Shown here in pieces: positions 9,607 to 17,015 of a DNA stretch of 64,000 nt (position 1 is its first letter; the number at the start of each line of letters is the position of its first letter). Under the pieces are notes generated by a model. That model did not search any database and was not told the origin of the DNA. It was given only the letters and a program-made list of their open reading frames with translations. Made by a program: the position numbers and the translations under genes. The DNA comes from Pseudomonas capsici (GTDB lineage: Bacteria > Pseudomonadota > Gammaproteobacteria > Pseudomonadales > Pseudomonadaceae), in NCBI RefSeq assembly GCF_017165765.1, contig NZ_JAFGZD010000014.1, forward strand, positions 62,001 to 126,000, read 5' to 3'.

Positions 9607-10605
9607 ATGGACCCGCGCAGTGAAGTGTTACTTCGGCAGGCTGAACTCTTTCAAGGCTCGTTGCTGCTGGCCGGGCTGCCAGCCGACGACTTGCTGGGTA
9701 AGTTGCCGAACGCTCGCGGGTGGTGCTGGCATGCGGGCGACCAGGCTGCACTGGACGCCCGTTTCGCAGGACGTACGCATTTCGGCGTGAACGCGCCACA
9801 GGATTCTTTCGAAGCTGCGGTGCTGTTTCTGCCCAAGGCACGCGACCTGACCGAATACCTGCTCAATGCCCTTTCTTCCCGTCTGGCCGGACGCGAAGTG
9901 TTTCTGGTCGGTGAAAAACGCGGCGGTATCGAAGCCGCCGCCAAGCAGTTGAGCCCACTGGGCCGCGCACGCAAGCTCGACAGCGCCCGTCACTGCCAGC
10001 TCTGGCAAGTCACGGTGGAAAATGCGCCACAGGCGGTCGAGCTGCAAAGCCTGGCCAAGCCTTACCGGATCGAACTCGAAGACGGCCCGCTCACAGTTGT
10101 CAGCCTGCCGGGCGTATTCAGCCACGGTCGTCTGGATCGCGGTTCGGCCCTGCTGCTGGAAAACCTCGACAAACTCCCCGGCGGCCATTTGCTGGACTTC
10201 GGATGCGGCGCGGGCGTGCTGGGGGCTGCGGTAAAACGTCGCTATCCGCACAACGATGTCGTGATGCTGGATGTGGATGCATTCGCCACGGCCAGCGCAG
10301 CGCTGACACTGGCTGCCAACGGCCTTGAAGCACAGATTCTGACCGGCGATGGCATTGATGCCGCCCCCATGGGATTGAACACGATTCTGAGCAATCCGCC
10401 CTTCCATGTCGGGGTGCATACCAATTATCTGGCTACAGAAACCCTGCTGAGAAAAGCACGCCAACATCTTCAATCAGGTGGCGAACTGCGCCTGGTTGCC
10501 AACAGCTTCCTACGCTATCAGCCGCTGATCGAGGAGCATGTCGGAACCTGTGAAATCCGCGCCCAGGGAGATGGTTTCCGGATCTACAGCGCGAAACGTT
10601 CTTGA
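9607..10605 (+). CDS. rsmC: 16S rRNA (guanine(1207)-N2)-methyltransferase RsmC
   Basis: 332 residues, the family length, with the double-domain layout of RsmC: a degenerate N-terminal methyltransferase-like half and a C-terminal catalytic half. The catalytic half has a SAM-binding motif LLDFGCGAGVLGAAV (near residue 197) and the N2-guanine/N6-adenine methyltransferase motif SNPPFHVG (near 262). It methylates G1207 of 16S rRNA in assembled 30S subunits. The ATG at 9607 has a GGAGCGAAA Shine-Dalgarno upstream. The manganese riboswitch and exporter gene follow but are separately controlled. Confidence 0.95.
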   Translation: MDPRSEVLLRQAELFQGSLLLAGLPADDLLGKLPNARGWCWHAGDQAALDARFAGRTHFGVNAPQDSFEAAVLFLPKARDLTEYLLNALSSRLAGREVFLVGEKRGGIEAAAKQLSPLGRARKLDSARHCQLWQVTVENAPQAVELQSLAKPYRIELEDGPLTVVSLPGVFSHGRLDRGSALLLENLDKLPGGHLLDFGCGAGVLGAAVKRRYPHNDVVMLDVDAFATASAALTLAANGLEAQILTGDGIDAAPMGLNTILSNPPFHVGVHTNYLATETLLRKARQHLQSGGELRLVANSFLRYQPLIEEHVGTCEIRAQGDGFRIYSAKRS

Positions 10606-10649
10606 AAATAAGAGCTTGCCGAATGGATTTTGCGTAGGCAGAATCCGCT

Positions 10650-10776
10650 CCGTCCTAGGGGAGTAGTCTCCCACGAGCAACATGCTCGTCCGGCATGCAT
10701 CAACATACTTGGTCCTCAGACCATGGTGCGTGCGACCCGGAATCCGCTCAGACGGATCGGTGGTTTGACAAGACCT
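10650..10776 (+). promoter_or_regulatory. yybP-ykoY manganese riboswitch aptamer
   Basis: The 5' leader of the GDT1-type exporter gene contains the two conserved internal-loop blocks of the yybP-ykoY class: GGGGAGTAG at 10658-10666 and ATCAACATACTTGG around 10699-10712. It closes with ACAAGACC at 10768-10775, which can pair with the start (GTCC). Members of this class bind Mn2+ and switch on manganese exporters. Recognition rests on the motif blocks and the downstream gene type; no covariance model was run. Confidence 0.92.
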
Positions 10777-10840
10777 ATGACACGAACACCTTACCCGGGG
10801 CGGGAAGGCTGTACGTGTCATAGCCGTGTCGACCCGCCCC
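10775..10840 (+). promoter_or_regulatory. Putative expression platform with two mutually exclusive helices
   Basis: Helix A would pair CTATGACACG (10775-10784) with CGTGTCATAG (10814-10823), ten perfect base pairs starting at the last aptamer base. Helix B would pair GGGGCGGG (10797-10804) with CCCGCCCC (10833-10840), eight perfect pairs ending three bases before the AGGA ribosome-binding site. The arms interleave, so the helices should compete. There is no T-run after helix B, which points to translational rather than transcriptional control. Confidence 0.65.
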
Positions 10841-10852
10841 TTAGGAACCCTG

Positions 10853-11437
10853 ATGCTGGAATCCCTGTTAATCCCTACCGCAGTCGTTGCGCTTGCCGAG
10901 ATCGGCGATAAAACGCAATTGCTCGCACTCATTCTTGCTGCCCGCTTTCGCAAGCCCTGGCCCATCATCGCCGGCATCGTTGCCGCGACCCTGGCCAACC
11001 ACGCGGCAGCGGGCGCAGTCGGCGCATGGTTCAGCAGCTTCTTCTCCGATGCAGTGCTGCACTGGATTCTCGCCGCCAGCTTCACGGCCACGGCCCTGTG
11101 GACACTGGTTCCCGACAAGATGGACGACGACGAAGCCAGCACGGCACGCAAGTTCGGCCCGTTCATGACGACCCTGATCACCTTCTTCATCGCGGAAATC
11201 GGCGACAAGACGCAGATCGCGACCGTGATGCTGGCTGCGCAGTATTCCTACCTGTGGCTGGTCATCATCGGTACTACCCTGGGCATGCTGATCGCCAACG
11301 TTCCGGTGGTGCTGGCAGGCAACTTTGCTGCCGAGAAGCTGCCTCTGACCCTGATCCGCCGCTTGGCCGCCAGCGCCTTTTTCGTGCTGGCTCTGGTCGC
11401 GGTCTACAAGGCCATGCAAGTCAGTGGCTGGGTCTGA
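10853..11437 (+). CDS. TMEM165/GDT1-family Mn2+ (or Ca2+) exporter under riboswitch control
   Basis: 194 residues from ATG 10853, which has AGGA at 10843-10846; the in-frame GTG at 10826 lies inside the leader helices and is rejected. The two halves each carry the family signature ExGDKT: AEIGDKTQLLA near the N-terminus and AEIGDKTQIAT in the middle, with about six transmembrane helices. Bacterial members (for example MneA) export Mn2+. The manganese riboswitch directly upstream supports manganese detoxification as its job. Confidence 0.93.
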   Translation: MLESLLIPTAVVALAEIGDKTQLLALILAARFRKPWPIIAGIVAATLANHAAAGAVGAWFSSFFSDAVLHWILAASFTATALWTLVPDKMDDDEASTARKFGPFMTTLITFFIAEIGDKTQIATVMLAAQYSYLWLVIIGTTLGMLIANVPVVLAGNFAAEKLPLTLIRRLAASAFFVLALVAVYKAMQVSGWV

Positions 11438-11493
11438 GAAAAATGAAAGGAGCGCTGCAACGAAAGCCACAGCGCTCTGCCGCCATCAGCCGC

Positions 11494-12312
11494 TCAGGAC
11501 TTGCTGGCTTGCTGGTACAACGGCATCACCTTGGGAATCGCAGCCTGCAGGGAAGCAATGCGATTTGCCGAGGCGGGGTGCGTACTCATGAACTCTGGCT
11601 GCGAACCACCGGCGTTCTGAGTCATCTTCTGCCACAGCGTCACGGCGGCATTGGGGTTGTAACCCGCTCGCGCCGCCAGCTCCAACCCAAGCAGATCGGC
11701 CTCGTTTTCATTGCTGCGGCTGTTGGGCAGCGTAAGGCTGTAATTCACAACTGTATCGGTCAGCGCCATACCGGTTTCCCCCATGCCCAGCAAGGCACCC
11801 GCGCCCTGTTTGGCAATGGCTACACCGTAGGCCTTGGACATTGCTTCGCGCCCGTGCTCGCGCAGGGCATGGGCGATTTCATGCCCCATGACCGCAGCGA
11901 TTTCATCGTCGCTCAGCTTCAGCTTGTCGATCAGGCCGGTATAGAAAATGATCTTGCCGCCAGGCCCGCAGTTGGCATTGAGCTCATCGCTCTTGATCAG
12001 ATTAACTTCCCACTGCCACTGGGCCGCATCGGGACGCAGCTTCGGTGCCTGGGCAATCAAGCGATCGGCAATCGCATTCACTCGCTTGGCATTGGTGCTG
12101 GTGGTATCCAATACACCTTTGCTGCTGGCCTCGCCTACGGTTTCCTTGTAGGACTGGGCATACATTTTGTTGACTTCATCTGTCGAGAGCATGCTGAACA
12201 TGTACTGCTTACGCTCGACACCCACCGAATCACCGGTGGTTGTGTTTACAGCCTGACAGCCGCCAAGCAATAAACCGCCCCCTAACACACACAGGGCCAA
12301 TGACTGACGCAT
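11494..12312 (-). CDS. M48-family metalloprotease lipoprotein (LoiP/YggG-like)
   Basis: 272 residues. The N-terminus MRQSLALCVLGGGLLLGGCQ is a lipoprotein signal with lipobox LGGC. The zinc-protease motif HEIAH is in VMGHEIAHALREHG and the third ligand would be Glu in SNENEADLLGLELAARAGY. This arrangement matches outer-membrane M48 peptidases such as LoiP of E. coli, which take part in envelope quality control. Monocistronic, convergent with the GDT1-type gene (56 bp between stops). Confidence 0.92.
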   Translation of the reverse strand: MRQSLALCVLGGGLLLGGCQAVNTTTGDSVGVERKQYMFSMLSTDEVNKMYAQSYKETVGEASSKGVLDTTSTNAKRVNAIADRLIAQAPKLRPDAAQWQWEVNLIKSDELNANCGPGGKIIFYTGLIDKLKLSDDEIAAVMGHEIAHALREHGREAMSKAYGVAIAKQGAGALLGMGETGMALTDTVVNYSLTLPNSRSNENEADLLGLELAARAGYNPNAAVTLWQKMTQNAGGSQPEFMSTHPASANRIASLQAAIPKVMPLYQQASKS

Positions 12313-12434
12313 GATGTTTCTCCTTATAGCGAGGTGGTCATCCTAGGCGGACAATGAGTTCAGCGCCAGATACCAGCAAACAGCCATATTTGGCTGCTTT
12401 GTAACAGCTTGGTTCCTAAACGGAAAAATCCGGC

Positions 12435-12520
12435 AGGAGCGGATTCATCCGCAAAGACGCTGCTCCAGACGACACATGCCTTGCGGACTCACTGATCTCT
12501 TCGCCAATGAATGGGCTCCT
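12435..12520. repeat. REP-type imperfect inverted repeat (REPIN-like pair)
   Basis: Arm AGGAGCGGATTCATCCGC at about 12435-12452 and inverted partner TCTTCGCCAATGAATGGGCT at about 12498-12517, some 45 bp apart. The core resembles three other copies in the window (25.3, 29.1 and 41.4 kb) and the extragenic repeats common in plant-associated Pseudomonas. The right arm ends inside the stop codon of the YedK-like gene. Confidence 0.7.
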
Positions 12521-13145
12521 ACAGGGGCGTCAGGCATTCCGGGGCGTTGAGTTTGGGATCGTTGACCAGATTGGCCAGCGGTCTTTCGCGCAGTGGCATC
12601 TGCACGGAGGCGAGCAGCGCCTGCAAGGTATACAGCGGTGTGTCGGCTGCCAGCCAGTCTTTCTGGCCCTGGGCATCGAGAATCAGCGGGCGGCGCTGAC
12701 TGGCCGCCGCCTGGGTAACCACCGCCACGCTCAGGTAGGTATGCCCTTGCACCGGATAGGCCTCCCAGACGGCGGCAAAGAACAAGGCCGAGCCTTCGCC
12801 CGGTGTCAGCCAGAACGGGCGTTTACGGGCAGTGCCGCGCCACTCGTAAAAACCGTTGGCCGGCAGCAGGCAGCGACGCTGGCGAAAGGCTTCACGGAAC
12901 ATCGGCTGCTCGGCCAGGGTTTCGGCACGCGCATGGGCGGGCGTGCGCGAAAGATCGGTCAGCCAGGCGGGCGTCAGCCCCCAGCGGGCACGTGCCAGTT
13001 CCAGTTCGCCTTCAGTCTGGGCAGCACGCATGATCAGTACGGTGTCGGCCGGAGAAATATTCCATTGCGGCTGCTGGTCTGCCGGAAAACCGGGCAGGGC
13101 CGCAAAGGCAGGGTTCCAGCGAAACAGGGCATAACGTCCACACAT
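12519..13145 (-). CDS. SOS-response-associated peptidase family protein (YedK/HMCES-like), variant active site
   Basis: 208 residues beginning MCGRYALF: after Met removal Cys2 is the residue that crosslinks abasic sites in YedK/HMCES. Family motifs ARAET (72-76), CLLPANGFYEW (92-102, with the catalytic Glu101) and RRPLIL (151-156) are present. Compared with the E. coli YedK pattern as I remember it, the Asn before ARAET is His71 here, and the His in the HDRMP-like motif is Ser149. So only Cys and Glu of the usual set remain. The family protects abasic sites in single-stranded DNA; this member may have altered crosslink reversal chemistry. Confidence 0.9.
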   Translation of the reverse strand: MCGRYALFRWNPAFAALPGFPADQQPQWNISPADTVLIMRAAQTEGELELARARWGLTPAWLTDLSRTPAHARAETLAEQPMFREAFRQRRCLLPANGFYEWRGTARKRPFWLTPGEGSALFFAAVWEAYPVQGHTYLSVAVVTQAAASQRRPLILDAQGQKDWLAADTPLYTLQALLASVQMPLRERPLANLVNDPKLNAPECLTPL

Positions 13146-13174
13146 CAGGCTAAGGCAACTCTATTTGAAGGCGT

Positions 13175-13438
13175 TCAACACACCAGCACATCGGGGAAGC
13201 TGTCCGGCTCGTCACCGGACAACGGCAGGGCAGCATTGTACGCAGTGATCAACGCCCGTGCGCGCTCGACCTGATCATCATCCACCGAGATACCCAGCAG
13301 ACCGAGCCCCGGCAGATCGCCCATACCGCCGAGCAAGTCGCGCCCGACCAGATGCGCTTCGACCCCTTCACTGGCAAGCATGCCTTGCAGCAACTCGCCT
13401 TCCATCAGGTTTTCAGGCTCGTAGATTCTCTGCATCAT
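13175..13438 (-). CDS. DUF2007 domain-containing protein
   Basis: 87 residues. The N-terminal half (RIYEPENLMEGELLQGMLAS, then EAHLVGRDLLGG and ISVDDDQVERARAL) matches the DUF2007/putative signal-transducing family, small proteins with a ferredoxin-like fold reminiscent of PII. Its ATG overlaps the stop of the upstream zinc-ribbon gene by 4 bases, so the two are translationally coupled. No function is established. Confidence 0.88.
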   Translation of the reverse strand: MMQRIYEPENLMEGELLQGMLASEGVEAHLVGRDLLGGMGDLPGLGLLGISVDDDQVERARALITAYNAALPLSGDEPDSFPDVLVC

Positions 13439-13617
13439 TCGTTCTCACTGCGAACGTCCAGACTCCAGTCTTCACCGTCGGTCCTCAGGTCGAATATGAT
13501 CGGCCGACAACAGACCGGGCAGTCCTCGATGTACTGCTGATCGCCGCCGGACAGGTCCAGAACGGCTTCAACAGGCTCCCCACAGTAGGGACAGTCATAA
13601 CTCTGTAATTCCTGCAT
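13435..13617 (-). CDS. CPxCG-motif cysteine-rich small protein
   Basis: 60 residues with two Cys pairs, CPYCG near the N-terminus and CPVCCRP in the middle, expected to bind one zinc ion (zinc ribbon). The acidic C-terminus (FDLRTDGEDWSLDVRSENE) is typical of this family, which is common in gamma-proteobacteria next to DUF2007 genes. First gene of a two-gene operon with a 4-base overlap. Function unknown. Confidence 0.9.
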   Translation of the reverse strand: MQELQSYDCPYCGEPVEAVLDLSGGDQQYIEDCPVCCRPIIFDLRTDGEDWSLDVRSENE

Positions 13618-13719
13618 CGCGGCCTCCGGTGTCAGTTATGCGTATAATTGCCCCATTCTTTTGAAGGCTGCCAGATCAACCTGCCTTCTTTTTACCCTAT
13701 CCGTTTCCAACAAGAGAGC

Positions 13720-14886
13720 ATGATGGGCGAATTCGATGCCATCCGACCTTACAACGATGCAGAAGTCCCGGCCGTACTGGCACGTCTGCTGAGCGATAAA
13801 GCATTTCTCGCGATCCTGACCAAATTCCGCTTTCCGCGTCTGGCGGGGGCGTTCGGGTGGTTCCTGCAACCGACCCTCGCTCGCAAGCTGCGCCGTGAAT
13901 TCGCCGGGATCGACTCGGTCGCGACCCTGCAGGACAAGGTCGAGTACTACGTCGACCACACCATCGAGCGGGCTACTGACGGTGTGACCTACACCGGCGT
14001 GGAATTGCTCAAGTCCGGCACGGCTTATCTGTTCCTGGCCAACCACCGCGATATCGTGATGGACCCGGCCTTCGTCAACTACGCCGTTTATCACGCAGGG
14101 CTTCCCACGCCGCGCATTGCGATTGGCGACAACCTGCTGCAAAAGCCTTTCGTCAGCGACCTGATGCGCCTGAACAAGAGCTTCATCGTGCATCGCTCGA
14201 TTATCGGGCGGCGCGAGAAGATGGCGGCTTATCAACTGCTTTCGGCGTACATCAATCATTCGATCACCCACGATGGCCAGTCGATCTGGATCGCCCAGGC
14301 CGAAGGTCGCGCCAAGGACGGTGATGACCGTACCGAGTCGGCCATCCTCAAGATGTTCCACATGAGCCGCAAGGACGAGCCTTTCAGCGAAGTGATCCGC
14401 TCGCTGAACCTCATTCCGGTATCGATCAGCTACGAATACGATCCTTGTGACCACGCCAAGGCGCGGGAGTTGTACATCCGCGCCACCACCGGCAGCTATA
14501 CCAAAACGCCGGGCGAGGACGATGTCAGCATTGCGCTGGGTATCACGGGCTATAAAGGCCGTGTGCATGTGAACTTCGCACCACCGATCACCGACTCGTT
14601 CGAGGACACCAAACTGCTGGCTGCCGAAATGGACCGGCAGATTCTCGGCGGTTACCGGCTGTTCCCCGTGCATTACCTGGCTTATGCACAATGGGCCGAT
14701 GCCGACCCGGAACTCGATGTGCCGCTGGCTGCAGACGTGTTCCCGGCCGATGAACTGGCGCGTGCCAGGGATGAATGGGAAAGCAGGCTGGCCGAGGCTC
14801 CTGTCGAACATCGTCCTTATCTGATACAGCAATATGCGACGCCGGTACGCAATCAGTATCGGGTCAAGGCCGGTCTGCCTCTCTGA
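13720..14886 (+). CDS. 1-acyl-sn-glycerol-3-phosphate acyltransferase family protein
   Basis: 388 residues from ATG 13720 (ATGATG doublet, AGAGAG just upstream); the longer frame from 13648 lacks a ribosome site. The acyltransferase block is ANHRDIVMDPAF (about residue 105), followed by FIVHRSIIGRREK and the substrate block QAEGRAKDGDDRT. The family motif is usually written HX4D; here His and the second Asp are six apart (HRDIVMD), while an Asp also lies at H+2. It probably acylates glycerolipids at the inner membrane, but the precise acceptor is unknown. Confidence 0.82.
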   Translation: MMGEFDAIRPYNDAEVPAVLARLLSDKAFLAILTKFRFPRLAGAFGWFLQPTLARKLRREFAGIDSVATLQDKVEYYVDHTIERATDGVTYTGVELLKSGTAYLFLANHRDIVMDPAFVNYAVYHAGLPTPRIAIGDNLLQKPFVSDLMRLNKSFIVHRSIIGRREKMAAYQLLSAYINHSITHDGQSIWIAQAEGRAKDGDDRTESAILKMFHMSRKDEPFSEVIRSLNLIPVSISYEYDPCDHAKARELYIRATTGSYTKTPGEDDVSIALGITGYKGRVHVNFAPPITDSFEDTKLLAAEMDRQILGGYRLFPVHYLAYAQWADADPELDVPLAADVFPADELARARDEWESRLAEAPVEHRPYLIQQYATPVRNQYRVKAGLPL

Positions 14887-15010
14887 TACGACGCCTCACA
14901 GAAACCGGCGCTCTCAAAGCGCCGTTTTCCATGGTGTGTCACCTGAACGTCACACAGCTCGTGCACTGTATGGCTCCTCAAGGAATGACCGACCTTTTTT
15001 GGAGCTGTTC

Positions 15011-15217
15011 ATGCTGCACGCAAACAACCAGGATCGCCTGTACCTCATCGCCCAGAGTGATGAACAACAAGAGCTGATCGACGCACTGGCTTTCAACGTC
15101 CAGGACCGCCACTGGCTGGTCTACTGCGCCCTGGGCGGGCATCAGCATCACGATCTTCCGGACATGGATCTGGAAACAGGCCTGAGCTTTCTGAATCTCT
15201 ATCAGCAAGCCGCCTGA
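15011..15217 (+). CDS. Conserved small hypothetical protein, 68 aa
   Basis: ATG 15011 has GGAG eight bases upstream; the longer frame from 14834 has no such support. The product is acidic and soluble (LYLIAQSDEQQELIDALAFN, then HQHHDLPDMDLETG), with a His-rich HQHHD stretch. I do not recognise the family. It stands alone after the acyltransferase gene and is followed at once by a strong terminator, which supports it being a real transcript. Confidence 0.65.
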   Translation: MLHANNQDRLYLIAQSDEQQELIDALAFNVQDRHWLVYCALGGHQHHDLPDMDLETGLSFLNLYQQAA

Positions 15218-15238
15218 ACCCGGTCATCCGATACAAAA

Positions 15239-15270
15239 AAGCCCGGCCCCTTGCAAAAAGGGCCGGGCTT
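15239..15270. terminator. Bidirectional Rho-independent terminator
   Basis: Arms AAGCCCGGCCC (15239-15249) and GGGCCGGGCTT (15260-15270), with an A-run before and T's after. It serves both the small gene on the plus strand and the YajG gene on the minus strand. Confidence 0.93.
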
Positions 15271-15286
15271 TTCATTGGAGCAAGGT

Positions 15287-15871
15287 TTATTGCGCCAGGG
15301 TGCTGCCAATAGTCGGGTCCTGGAACACCCGGGTCAGCGCATCGCTCAGCACGTCGCTCACCAGCTTGGTGTTGGTTTCCTGATTGGGGGCCATACCGAA
15401 ACGCTGATCCAGCGAGGCGGAATAACGGCCGCCGTAATTGCGGCCATTGTTGCGCACGTCTGCACGGAATGTGGAACTGATGGTGGCCTCGGTCACGTAC
15501 AGACCTTCCTTGGGCGACTGATATTTCAGGTCGGCCAGGGTCAGGGTCAGCTGCGCGCCATTACCGCCACCGGAAACCGGAGTGAAGCCCAGCAGGCGGA
15601 CGGCAGCTTCAGCCTGTGCCTGCAGCTTTGGCAGCAGATCGGCACCATTGACGCTGATTGAGCTGGTTTCAGGGTACAGGCCGCCGCGGGTTCCCAGTGT
15701 AGGGCTGGAACGACCATCCACGACACGCACGACAACCTGCTGCCCCTGCCCCACCGGCGCGAACTGCGCGTTGAGTTTGGGCTGAGGACTCAGTTGCTGC
15801 GGGCTGTGGGCACACCCGACCAGCGTCAAACTGCTTACAGCAAGCAAACCGAACAAAAGGCGACGCAACAT
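15287..15871 (-). CDS. YajG-family lipoprotein
   Basis: 194 residues from ATG 15871, chosen over ATG 15877 because GGAGAG sits six bases before it and abuts the first ATG. The N-terminus MLRRLLFGLLAVSSLTLVGC is a lipoprotein signal. The mature part (VVVRVVDGRSSPTLGTRGG, LTLTLADLKY, FGMAPNQETNTKLVSDVLSD) matches the YajG family of outer-membrane-associated lipoproteins. Role unknown. Convergent with the small gene before it. Confidence 0.9.
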   Translation of the reverse strand: MLRRLLFGLLAVSSLTLVGCAHSPQQLSPQPKLNAQFAPVGQGQQVVVRVVDGRSSPTLGTRGGLYPETSSISVNGADLLPKLQAQAEAAVRLLGFTPVSGGGNGAQLTLTLADLKYQSPKEGLYVTEATISSTFRADVRNNGRNYGGRYSASLDQRFGMAPNQETNTKLVSDVLSDALTRVFQDPTIGSTLAQ

Positions 15872-16033
15872 GCTCATCTCTCCAGAGGCCAGACACTAAA
15901 TGTGCCGCAGTATAGCGATGCCGGCGAAAAATGGGACCGCTGAACAATCGCAATGGTTCAGCCACAGGAATGTAATCGGGGTGTAACGCCGCAAAGGCAG
16001 GATAGCCCCCATCAACTCGACAGGAGACAGGTC

Positions 16034-16267
16034 ATGAGTCTTTTCCAATCCTTGTTCAATCTGCGTCGCCCATTGCGCCACTACGCCCTTGTGGACAAGA
16101 GCGGTATTTGCCGCGCACTCAAGCATTGCACCGAGCGTCCACTGAGCAGTGACTGGATCGAAGTCAACGAACAACGTGCCAGCTGGCTGAACCAGCCATT
16201 GCCCTGCAGCGCAAGGGTTGCGCAGCACAGCGTACATTCAACACCTCGTCAGTTGATCACGGCCTGA
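16034..16267 (+). CDS. Small hypothetical protein, 77 aa
   Basis: ATG 16034 is preceded by AGGAGACAGGTC, a good ribosome site, which favours this start over the in-frame ATG at 15953. The product begins MSLFQSLFNLRRPLRHYALV and is basic, with one CxxxxxxC-like pair (GICRALKHC). I do not recognise the family and see no membrane segment. It is the last typical high-GC gene before the accessory island. Confidence 0.6.
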   Translation: MSLFQSLFNLRRPLRHYALVDKSGICRALKHCTERPLSSDWIEVNEQRASWLNQPLPCSARVAQHSVHSTPRQLITA

Positions 16268-16622
16268 CGAATACCTGATAAAAGTCACACAAAACCCGAT
16301 CAATTCCTGTCGTTTCATCGCCCCTCCCCCGTTTAAGTCGGCGAGGCTGGCCCCCAATGAATTCAAGGGTTTCAGCTCATGACCATCTGTGCCAAGCCGG
16401 GCACAAAGCTGTTACAAACTATCCTCGCTAAACCATGGCACTTTACTATTGGCTGCGTATGCAACCGCGCAGCCAAACCCGGAACTGCCTCACCCTATTT
16501 CTTTAAACGACTGACCGATCTACAGCCAGGGATGGTCCAGCAAGACGCTCTCAGAAAGCCCATCGGCCTGAACTACACAAGGCCTGATGGCCGGACGCTA
16601 GCGAAACAAGGGCGGCGACGAT
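16268..16622. other. Non-coding region with one stable hairpin
   Basis: About 355 bp. A perfect nine-base inverted repeat TTGGCTGCG (16449-16457) / CGCAGCCAA (16468-16476) with a ten-base loop is the only structure seen; no T-run follows. A 99-residue frame from 16379 crosses the region but has no ribosome site and runs antisense into the next gene, so I do not call it. Confidence 0.5.
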
Positions 16623-17015
16623 TCACTTGGGGGGTGGCTCCATATGTGGGCCACAACCACCTTCGGAATCGGCTTTAAGGATGGTTTGATCTGGAGCGAC
16701 ATAGAGCGTGATCTTGCACTCCACATTTCTCGTTTCGTCGGCGTAATAATTGGTGATGTTTCGAACACCACCACTTACGTTCTCACTGCTGCCTTTGTAG
16801 ACCGTATCGGTTTTGTAGTGTGATTTAAACCATATGAGGGTAAATACGCCGTCTGAATTCTGATTGATCTGTTGTGGCCCGCCCCACGTCTTGTACGCTT
16901 CACTGACATTACGGCCCTCCCAAGCTGATCGAGCCATCAGCTCAGGAACAGAGGCACAGGCACTGATTAACGTTATGCTCGCGAGCAATAAAGGTTTGAG
17001 CACATCAATCACCAT
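16623..17015 (-). CDS. Hypothetical lipoprotein, 130 aa (accessory island)
   Basis: The N-terminus MVIDVLKPLLLASITLISAC ends in a lipobox-like ISAC, so the product is a predicted lipoprotein of about 110 residues. The mature part includes EAYKTWGGPQQINQNSDGVF, and a Cys pair (VECKITLY, GGCGPHM) could form a disulfide. The GGPQ segment resembles start regions of small outer-membrane lipoproteins that begin with a helix and a short sheet, but I cannot assign a family. It overlaps the upstream lipoprotein gene by 7 bases, so they form an operon. Confidence 0.7.
   Translation of the reverse strand: MVIDVLKPLLLASITLISACASVPELMARSAWEGRNVSEAYKTWGGPQQINQNSDGVFTLIWFKSHYKTDTVYKGSSENVSGGVRNITNYYADETRNVECKITLYVAPDQTILKADSEGGCGPHMEPPPK

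Noticed and set aside
10826..10852. GTG start extending the GDT1 exporter by nine residues
   Set aside because: Lies within the riboswitch expression platform and lacks a ribosome site, whereas ATG 10853 has AGGA at the right distance.
13636..14832. 398-residue frame opposite the acyltransferase gene
   Set aside because: Shadow of the plus-strand gene; no start signal and no recognisable motif.
16379..16678. 99-residue plus-strand frame in the intergenic region
   Set aside because: No ribosome site, runs antisense into the lipoprotein gene, and has no family resemblance.
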